Below are positions 56,040-64,000 of a DNA stretch of 64,000 nucleotides, in pieces. Numbering within the stretch: position 1 is the first letter of the stretch; each line of letters opens with the position of its first letter. The notes under the pieces were generated by a model. The model searched no databases. It was not told where the DNA came from and worked only from the letters and a program-made list of their open reading frames with translations. The position numbers and the translations under genes are program-made. Source of the stretch: Gadus chalcogrammus (Eukaryota > Chordata > Actinopteri > Gadiformes > Gadidae); NCBI RefSeq assembly GCF_026213295.1, contig NC_079421.1, positions 21,599,689 through 21,663,688 on the forward strand, read 5' to 3'.

Positions 56040-56180
56040 TTCTCATTGTTATGGTAATTAACTGCCATTATTGATAATGATGATTATCAGAGATGATTGA
56101 ATTCTTTGCAGGAGCCATTAGGCTTTGTGAGCGCTGATATATTATTCAAATGAATAACTTAATCTGTGTAGTGAAAAGAC
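56040..56180. promoter_or_regulatory. Candidate conserved element with inverted GATA pair
   Basis: TAATTA lies at 56055-56060. TGATAAT (56072-56078) faces ATTATCA (56083-56089) across a four-base spacer, giving two GATA cores in inverted orientation, followed by further ATTCAAATGAATAA. No simple repeat or coding frame is present. Confidence 0.35.
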
Positions 56181-56283
56181 GGGGAACAAAAAAAGGGGAC
56201 AGGCCGCGCGCTCATTCTCCAGAGCCCCAGAAATGACTGGATTGGATCTCATCTGTAGTGTTGAAGTGTAGGGTATGTCAGCC

Positions 56284-56369
56284 GACACACACACTCACTC
56301 ACACACAGACACACACGTATGCACGCACACACACACACACACACACACAAATGTAGGCACTGCCACATA

Positions 56370-56455
<86 letters not shown>

Positions 56456-56476
56456 TATGCACGGCCACACACACAG
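56284..56476. repeat. CA-rich compound microsatellite
   Basis: An imperfect CA tract precedes pure CA at 56374-56452. Confidence 0.96.
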
Positions 56477-58134
56477 AAGAGGTTTGCATGAGACGAGACA
56501 GTGAGGGTGACAATAAAGAATACCAAATACCCTTCCTAAGACGGCGACATTACATATTTTTATGTCTTTATGGACACAGTTGATAAAAGACATGATGACA
56601 CAGCAGGACGAATACAGACTAGCAGATGCACTATCCAAGGTGGCTGCTTCTATTTCCACTGAATAGATATTTCATTGACACACAAGCTCCTGTTGACCTC
56701 CCTAAAGATGGAGAAATACCAGTTCCAACATTTATTGGTTTAGACTAGAGAGAGTGGAGTCTTGCAGTCTGAAGCCTTCGTGAAATAGCTCTAAACTGCC
56801 TGAGTGTGTCACTCCCCGAGGGGGCTATGCTTAAGGTGATTAGGTTTTCATATTATTGAACACAAAGAAATATTATTGGCGAGAGCCAGCAGCAGTATTA
56901 AGAGCGGCCTTTTATAAGTCTGTGTAGATAAGTGTAATACATTTTAATGCTTACAAATTATTTTTTTTAATTTAGACACATACTTTTTCGGGGGAAGTTA
57001 TATCAACGATTGCTGTAACGCTCTGAATAATTCAGAGTGTTTTGAGAAAATTATCTGTTTTCTCTTAAGTCCCAGTAAACTAAAAATACAAATCAATAAT
57101 TTACAGGTGTCGACTACGGTGCTCTTATATTAATACGACGGGTTTCCATCCAAACTTAATCAGGGTGTGTAAGTAGTGGTTCTGTTTCTGCATGGCTCTG
57201 TATTTTCGATGTGCTCCAATCGCTGGTATCTTCTTTGCTAAAGGTGATCTGGCTTACGTCTCACACGCCGTTACAATCTATACCTGCTGCTCTTGGAAGT
57301 TCCAGACAAGATTACTATGTTTCATTCTACGTTTCATTCTATTATATCATAAAATAATCCCCCGCACCCCTTCATTTTTTATCACATTTTTATTGTTTTT
57401 AATGTTATCCCAACATCAAAGGGGTACAGATGCGGTGGTCTGAGTATTGGTGAATGTCACCGGGCCTCAACATCTATGATCCAAATCTTTTAACGCCTAA
57501 TAACTCTAGAGGGTCCCTGAAGCTACCAGGCTAGCTGAAGAGATGGAGAGATGGCTTTCAGAGAAGGGGTAACACTCTCACCAAGTTGTACTCCTTCTTT
57601 TCCCCCTGGTCCCACAACAGCTCAACAGACCTGCTCAGAAGAGCAACAAACTGCGCATACAGTTAGAGTGCTGCTCTGAAAGCCTTCTTCCAAGAAAGAA
57701 CAGGTTCTAAACCATAGGCCTCAAATAGCCTCTGCTGATGATGCCTGCGTTTGCCTTTGGTTCCCTCCTTCACCACACCACTATTCCCTTCCTCCTCATC
57801 ATTCTGGCGGAAGAATAGCCTCTCGCTTTCCCCTGTAGACTACTTAAATATAGCTTGAAATAATCACGTAACAGGCTGATTATTATTAGTGTATTTACTT
57901 TCGCCCGATCTCAAGCTATTTATTTTCTTACTCTCCCCCCTCCCCCTGCAATACCGGAGCATTTCAGCAGGAGTCCGGTGAATTACCCCTGACACAAAAC
58001 GGAGCGGCCTTTCTCAAAGGAGCGCAGTGTGCTGAGTGCTGACCTCATTCATTTGAATACAATGCACCCTCCTATAGATCCTAGACCGGCTGCTCGGCTG
58101 GGAGAGAGTCTGAACGTCCTTGACCGCCAGCGGT

Positions 58135-58280
58135 GCATGCTTAGCTGCCTCTCTACATCATCTCTCACTGCCTCTCTCTCTGTCTCTGTCTCCGTCTCTG
58201 TCTCTTTCTCTCTCTCTCTGTGCATGATCAGCTGCCTCTCTCCATCATCTCTCACTGCCTCTCTCTCTGTCTCCGTCTCC

Positions 58281-58311
<31 letters not shown>

Positions 58312-58411
58312 TGTGCATGATCAGCTGCCTCTCTCCATCATCTCTCACTGCCTCTCTCTCTGTCTCTGTCTCCGTCTCTGTCTCCGTCTCTGTCTCTCTC
58401 TCTGTGCATGC
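58135..58411. repeat. About 90-bp CT-rich minisatellite, three copies
   Basis: Units starting GCATG(C/A)T lie at 58135, 58222 and 58315 with a terminal GCATGC at 58406 (spacings 87, 93, 91). Each unit carries AGCTGCCTCTCTCCATCATC followed by (CT)n/CTCCGT of variable length. Confidence 0.92.
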
Positions 58412-58429
58412 TCTCTCGTTCTGTTTCTC

Positions 58430-58680
58430 TGATAGATGTGTGCCAGTGTTATTAAAATGCCACAGCAGGTCTTCCACGCTAATGCAATCATTAATTATTT
58501 TGAGTGTGCTGACAAACGTGCCCGCTTCCTGGCGTCTTGTCATTGATGGGTTCCCTTTCCAACGTGCAGTGCTGTTCAGGGAAGGTGTGACGGCCGGAAC
58601 CAGTCAGCAGAATACATTGATATTTCCTCCGTTTCATTTAATTGTATTTTCATTGGCGAGATAGGCAACTATATTTGCAC
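58430..58680. promoter_or_regulatory. Candidate conserved non-coding element
   Basis: A repeat-free block with AATCATTAATTATTTTGA (58488-58505), CTAATGCAATC and TTTAATTGTATTTTC motifs. The call rests on motif texture only. Confidence 0.3.
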
Positions 58681-59212
58681 TGAGACCGGATCGTCCCCTA
58701 GAGAGTGCAGCTCAGTTTGGGGCATTTAATACATCTGAATATAAATGTTCAGTTTGATTTAATTAATTACCACACTATGAATGGCTTTGTTTGACACTTG
58801 CATGTGACAAAATCGGCTATGTCTTTCTAAGTGTATTTTCAGTCTGTTTATGCTTCTTTGTAACAATACACCAACATGCTCATTAGCATCTTGCATGAGG
58901 CAATACCTCAACAGCCTTTCTAATGATTACATCGCCTGGGTTCATTCTCACAGGCTCTGACTGGAGTTTTGCCACCTTGTTAGTTAGAACAAGGTGTTGC
59001 ATTGCCGAATAAAATAAAAAATGTGATGTTAGCGTATGTTTTTCCCACAAGCGCCTACCTGACTGCTAATTAAATGTAACATATCTGCTCATTATCATAA
59101 TCAAGAAAGTATGGAATGACAAAACAAAACAAGGTATTTTATTGGCACCATTGTTACTTCAAGGTACACACAAGGTGAAAGTCCCAAAATAAGAAGTGTG
59201 TGTGTGCGTGTG

Positions 59213-59259
59213 TTAATTTGCATTTGTTTGTTAATTTGCATGTGTGTGTTAATTTGCAT
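59213..59259. repeat. Three 18-bp spaced POU octamers
   Basis: ATTTGCAT occurs at 59216-59223, 59234-59241 and 59252-59259, each preceded by TTA and spaced exactly 18 bases. The unit is TTAATTTGCATGTGTGTG-like, embedded in a GT tract. Confidence 0.85.
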
Positions 59260-59665
59260 GTGTGTGTGTGCAGTGCATTCACCGGAGGCTACAGCGGCTT
59301 GATTGATGCAGGGTTAAAGGGGAGCGAGCGAGTGAAGCCAATGGCACATTACTAGCTCGCTTTCTGTCTGCCACAAACCTCTGTGAGAGGAACAAAGACA
59401 TGAAGTTAAACCTCAAATGGCCGCTGAATGATGAAGCTCTGGCGGCAGTAAAAAATTCAAAAGGCGGAAAGATTAATAGTGAACTGTCCAGCAAGAGGGA
59501 GAGGAGGAGACGGATAGGTGGTTGGGAGGAAAGATTAAAGATAAATTAAAGAGAGGTGGGGGCGACGCAATGGGAGACGTTTACTTTAGATAATCAACGG
59601 CCATTTTCTTTGAACCATGCAGTGTGAAGAAGTACTCTGTGGCATAGTAGAATACATTTCTTTGG

Positions 59666-59768
<103 letters not shown>

Positions 59769-60330
59769 CCACTGTGATACAAGCACCACCGTTGCGGCGA
59801 TAAAGAATAGGAGCCTAACGCTATTGACACATAACAGGGTTACCGTCGTCCAGGTGACCCGCTGGCTCCCGGAGCCCCGCGGTGGCGTCGTAACCCAAAT
59901 GTGACGCCTTCACAGCGGGGAAAGCTGATTGGTCAGAGCGTAGGTGGGATGTCCGGTCTGGGCAGCCCACGCGGTCAACAAGGAACGCTGTTTGTTTCGT
60001 AACGGAGACGAATGCCCACCCATGAGTGATGGCCGAGGACACATTCTCTCCCCTCGCTTGGGAAGAATCTACTAAGCTACCTTCTTTGTTGTTATTTCTT
60101 CTCCTTTACAGCATTGTGCGCTTTTTGCTAATTTCCATTAAGAAATATCCCTGCTATTGTTTACCCATTTTCCTTTCCCTCTACAAATGAACTGCCAGAT
60201 GTTGAACGCTGATGCAGTTGGATCCCCCTGCAGAGCCCCAACGCTGGCGCGTTTGTTTTAAAGAATAAATCAAGAAATTACTTAAAAATCTCCTGTTATC
60301 CGATTAAAGTATCCTGGCGTGCCAGCGTGC

Positions 60331-60348
60331 GGGGGGGGGGGGGGGGGG
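60331..60348. repeat. G-run of 18 bases upstream of the microexon
   Basis: A pure G homopolymer in the sense strand ends 113 bases before the microexon. Confidence 0.95.
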
Positions 60349-60461
60349 CGTTACCTTAATGCTTCTGTGTGTGTACTGTGGACACGAGTCTCTGGCCTAC
60401 TAATGATTGTGTCTTTTTGCACATTAACTCCCCCCCCCTCTCCGCTGACCGCTGCATGCAG

Positions 60462-60482
60462 ATAACTGGGAGCAAAGTTGCG
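60462..60482 (+). CDS. diaph2: diaph2 coding exon 5, a 21-base microexon
   Basis: Seven codons read ITGSKVA, between a pyrimidine-rich acceptor ending CTGCATGCAG and a consensus donor GTAAGT, phase 0 on both sides. It follows YISATSKS of exon 4. As I recall the human DIAPH2 protein, YISATAKS is followed by IVGSKVT and then GGLKNSKH, so position, length and five of seven residues agree. A likely branch site CTGAC has its A at 60448, unusually close to the acceptor. Two UGC motifs (60453-60455 and 60457-60459) lie between it and AG, as in SRRM4-dependent neuronal microexons. The insert lies in the loop between the Rho-binding helices and FH3, so inclusion could tune Rho selectivity (inference). 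Skipping keeps frame. Confidence 0.8.
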
Positions 60483-60537
60483 GTAAGTCGCTCTTTATTT
60501 ATTCGGCCTCCGTGCCTTGTTCTTCCAATGTATCATG

Positions 60538-60650
60538 CCTCCCCCCTTTTTACTCTCTCTCTCCCTTACCCCTCCCTCCCCCCTCTCCCTTATTGCCCCT
60601 CCCTCCTCTCCTGGCTGCTCCTCCTTCCCCCTCCCCCCCCCCCCATCTTG
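60538..60650 (+). promoter_or_regulatory. Pyrimidine-rich intronic tract downstream of microexon
   Basis: More than 100 bases are almost entirely C and T on the sense strand, beginning about 55 bases after the microexon donor. This is a plausible PTB/PCBP-binding splicing element by composition and position. Confidence 0.4.
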
Positions 60651-60689
60651 AGGATATGCTGCTGTGTATGTGTATGTTCGAGAATGCAG

Positions 60690-61000
60690 AAGCGGTGTCA
60701 TTATGGCTCGGACGGTTTCCTTTTGACCCCCTTAGCCTGATACTGCTAATAGCTGTAATTAAAAATAATTAAAAATAATGCCATAAAATACATTTTGGGC
60801 CAAATGAATGCCAACCCTTTCCGACAAAGGGTTTAGAAATGATGCATCAGGAAAATAAACTAGCAAGTTCTTTGTTGGGTTTGTCTGTTTTTCTTTTGAA
60901 AAAGGGATTGTTGTGGAATACCTATTAGCATTTGAATGGTGAACTGGCAACAATGAGCATCAGTTTATGCACAAATTACGGTTATCTGCAATCTAATCTG
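60690..61000. promoter_or_regulatory. Candidate conserved non-coding element
   Basis: CTAATAGCTGTAATT, a direct repeat of AATTAAAAAT, and CATAAAATACATTTTGGG lie in a repeat-free block with homeodomain-type cores. The call rests on texture only. Confidence 0.3.
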
Positions 61001-61869
61001 TTTAGTGAAATGTTTTGCCTCATAACTGAATTGTACTATGATCATTTTGTCTGTGGAATAGCGCTCTTATAGAAAATATATCACTTAATATGGCTTTGGG
61101 TGTTTATACACACACGAACAACAACGCACACTAACACCAATGCTTGCACACACACACACGCACAAAAACATACACACACTGTACAGTCTTACAGCAGGAG
61201 ATATAAACTGCGTGTTTTTCTGATAGATATTTGCCCGCTTTAATTCAGTGGCTTCTTTCAAGGCTTCTGAATTTGAATGCGTAGTCAACATCTCCATATC
61301 TGTTCTGAAACATTAAGGCATGTCATCTCACAAATGGATGCCCTTGTTTTTGTTTTTGCTGGCAATTCTCTTTCCCTCTCTCTGGTTTGCAAAAGGCCCA
61401 GTAATCTTTATAAATATACACTGTCAACAGATTGCCAATATTTCTTCATTTCTCTACACTGTAATGCGGCAATTGCAGATTTGCTCTGTCAACTCCTCAC
61501 AAAGAAACACCCTATTGCCTTTTGTAAATAGCTGGGCACGGTTTTTTGAGGGGCTTTCAGGAAGAAAACGAATGGGGGCGGGGGGGGAAGGAAAACCCTC
61601 GGTTATTGCCTTGTGCAGAGGCTGAATTGTCACCAATAATGGTGTTCCATTGCTCTGCGAGCTTCTCCTTAGGATTAAGAGAACTGTAAAGCTTAACGGG
61701 AACAGGGACAAGCTAAAGCAGCACTCTGTGACCTGGCCCCGTGACCGGCTGCAGACCCAGACAAACCTGCAGCTTTCAGGCACTTTACAGGGAGCCATTT
61801 TGTATCGATTGCTTTTCCTCCGTCTTTGTCCGTCGGTACTTTTGTGCTTTGTTATGTCTGCAGAAAGAG

Positions 61870-62980
61870 CCGGTTTGGGCTCTGAGTGTGGTGGCGGACG
61901 CCGGGAGCTCCCGATCTGCTGCGCTGGTCACATTGTGCCGGGTAAATGGAATATGACAGAGTCCACCCCGCTTGTATCATGGCCACTCATCCGAGATGCG
62001 GGGACCTACTTTCAGAAGTTCGCCAAACCGTGTCAGAAAGGTGTCGGCAGACAAACCCCGGTGGTTACCCAGAAGTTTTTTCCCCCAACTTAAGTGGAGC
62101 GAGCGAGCGTTCAGCCCGACCCCGGTGACCCCGGAGGCGGTCCGGGCCGCCGTGTCTCCCGCCCCTCGCTGAGACGCGGCGAGCTGTCAGCCTCTCCGAC
62201 AAGAGAAGGCTCTTGTGAGGAGCGGCAGAGGCAGAGGGAGGGCGCTTAGTCCGGGTTAGCCGCCACTCGTCCGGAGCGCGTCCGTCCGGCTCACCGCGCG
62301 GCCGGCGGATTCCCATTTTCGCGCTGTCAGCGCCGCCGGGGTTTTCACACGGCCGCCGGAGGAAGGGTGTTGCTGGGGACCGTCTGGGGGGAGCTCGGCC
62401 ACGCCCACGGCCCGGTCCGGGCCAGGGGATCCCCACGGCGCCGTGTGAAGGAGCTGTAATTGGGTCGGAGCGACGCTCCCTCTCCTCCGCCCTCTCCACC
62501 TCCACGACCGCGCCGGAGAGGACGGGGGGACCCCGAGGGGACCCCGAAGGGAATGGGGGGACCTAGGGCTGCTTGATTATTGAAATCACGATTATTCAAA
62601 GGATTATTTTTGAGTTTGAAATCATGTTGTATTTATTCAGCATGTCTCTCCCAAAAAACCCTTTGGAACTGAGAACTATGATATTTAGCTTTAAAAAAAT
62701 ACACAAAATGGTCAAAAAATGGTTAAAAAACTTGATTATGTTAATTATTTGATCGTTTGACACAAAAATCTAAATCGCGATCAGAATTCGATTAATCGCC
62801 CGGCCGTAGGAGGACCCGAGGGGACGGTCCTCCTGGCAGGCTGAGGCAGCGATCGGTGCCGGTGTGACGGGCTCCTGACTCCCTGGTAAAGACTCTGCGG
62901 TGTCGTGTCGGAAGCTGGCGTTCCTATCCCAGCTGCCGGAGGGATAGGCAGCGGTCGGCGGCTTGGAGCCAGCGGCTACG
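61870..62980. promoter_or_regulatory. CpG-rich island inside the intron
   Basis: CpG dinucleotides are dense at about 61890-62560 and resume at about 62790-62980, with GC boxes and CCGCC motifs. The gap is an AT-rich inserted element. In vertebrates such an island often marks an internal or alternative promoter. No open frame with a recognisable family lies in it on either strand. Confidence 0.5.
62564..62808. mobile_element. hAT-like MITE (about 245 bp) inserted in the CpG island
   Basis: AT-rich DNA sits abruptly in GC-rich sequence. It begins TAGGGCTGCTTGATTATTG and ends GATTAATCGCCCGGCCGTA, imperfect terminal inverted repeats. The flanks GGGGGACC (62556-62563) and GGAGGACC (62809-62816) look like an 8-bp target duplication with one mismatch, as for hAT transposons. 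The ends resemble the widespread teleost family starting TAGGGCTGCACGATTA. It has no coding capacity. Confidence 0.6.
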
Positions 62981-63605
62981 CCTTGGTGCTGCTTCTTGTG
63001 TAAATCACATCACACCGATGCATGCGTTATCTACAGTGTTGACAGCGCCGTACTGTTACCATAGCAACTCGTTAGTGTTTGCCTCTTTGGTTTGTTTAGG
63101 TTTTTGCCGAAGACGCCCAGACATGCACGGACCATAAACAAAAGCAATATAACGTAATTAGGGAAAATTTAAATGATCAACCTCATTTTCACACGACCTG
63201 CGTGCACAGAACTGAACATCCCTCACTTTCTGATCACCGTTAAGAAACATTTTCTCCAAGTTGTGAACCACAACCAAGAAGATTTCATCAAGGTTTGAGT
63301 TTTCCTAGCATAAAAGGAAGGGCAGCAGAGCACAGGTGTTATCAGACTGAAAATAAACTGGCAGTCACCAAATAGTTCATAATTTTTATGTTTGGTTCAG
63401 TGGCCGGCGCTAACAATGACGAGTTCAAACCTTGATACATCTCCTTCAAAGTCCTTTCATACAGCCTTGAAATCCTTGATATCTACCCTAAAAAGGCACA
63501 TGTTTTATTCATGTGTCAAATCCCTGCATGCCTATAGCCCTTCTAGCCTAGAGGTGAACTCTTCCTATATGGTGTAGGCTCCCTTTAGATGGGCCTCAGA
63601 GGTGT

Positions 63606-63717
<112 letters not shown>

Positions 63718-64000
63718 GGAGGGAGAGGGAGAGAAGGGGGAGGTAGAGGGAGAGAAAGGGGAAACAAGATGGCATGTCAGACAGGTGGAGTTGGGAAAAC
63801 AGAACATCCGACACAGACGGAAACTAAAAAGTAGAAAAAAAAAAGGAAATAAATACGACATCTGTCTCTTGTTCCATTCCTGACTCTCCTTCACTGGGAT
63901 TTAAGCTCACAAAAGGAAGGAATAACACTGTGACAGACATTTTGTTTCCAACATGCCAGTAAACTGGGTGGTGTGTGTTGAGCACATCTCGTGTGCCCCA

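Noticed and set aside
61870..62560. Nested gene in the CpG island
   Set aside because: Open frames on both strands are explained by GC richness; none shows a recognisable domain or splice structure.

Overview
This window is vertebrate nuclear DNA, most likely from a teleost fish. It contains no bacterial-style genes. Coding sequence is a handful of short exons with GT-AG borders separated by kilobase introns. Microsatellites are exceptionally dense and long: uninterrupted (CA/GT)n, (CT/GA)n and poly(G/C) arrays of 50 to 200 bases add up to about 2 kb. That load is typical of gadiform (cod-like) genomes, so a gadiform is my best guess; it is an inference only.

The one gene I can identify is the 5' end of a diaphanous-related formin on the + strand, best matched to diaph2 (mDia3 type). 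I recognise five coding exons: 31265-31348, 46485-46517, 47332-47508, 54905-55009 and a 21-base microexon at 60462-60482. Together they encode the first 140 residues: a basic N-terminus, a short linker, and the start of the Rho-GTPase-binding (GBD) region. All five are whole numbers of codons and all junctions are phase 0. The next exon (rest of GBD/FH3) was not found, so the gene runs off the right edge.

A TATA-less promoter with two CCAAT boxes and a GC box lies at about 30.18-30.26 kb. It is followed by a probable untranslated exon (donor at 30291) and a leader with three short upstream ORFs before the main ATG at 31265.

Layout: 1-30180 is intergenic with no recognisable exons, many microsatellites and several blocks that read like conserved non-coding elements. 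30180-31348 holds the promoter, leader and first coding exon. 31349-46484 is the large first coding intron with a 44-bp minisatellite, a probable tRNA-derived SINE relic, perfect hairpins, a dispersed teleost repeat and a 132-bp higher-order minisatellite. 46485-47508 holds two exons. 47509-54904 is an intron with a 34-bp perfect palindrome carrying two CACGTG E-boxes. 54905-60482 holds exon 4, a long UG-rich tract and the microexon. 60483-64000 is the start of the next intron, with a CpG-rich island interrupted by a 245-bp hAT-like MITE and, near the edge, a 110-base pure G run.

The most interesting signal is the phase-0 microexon, with UGC motifs directly before its AG, a G-run upstream and a long pyrimidine tract downstream: the architecture of a regulated neuronal microexon. 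I found no evidence of a wholly new biological system.
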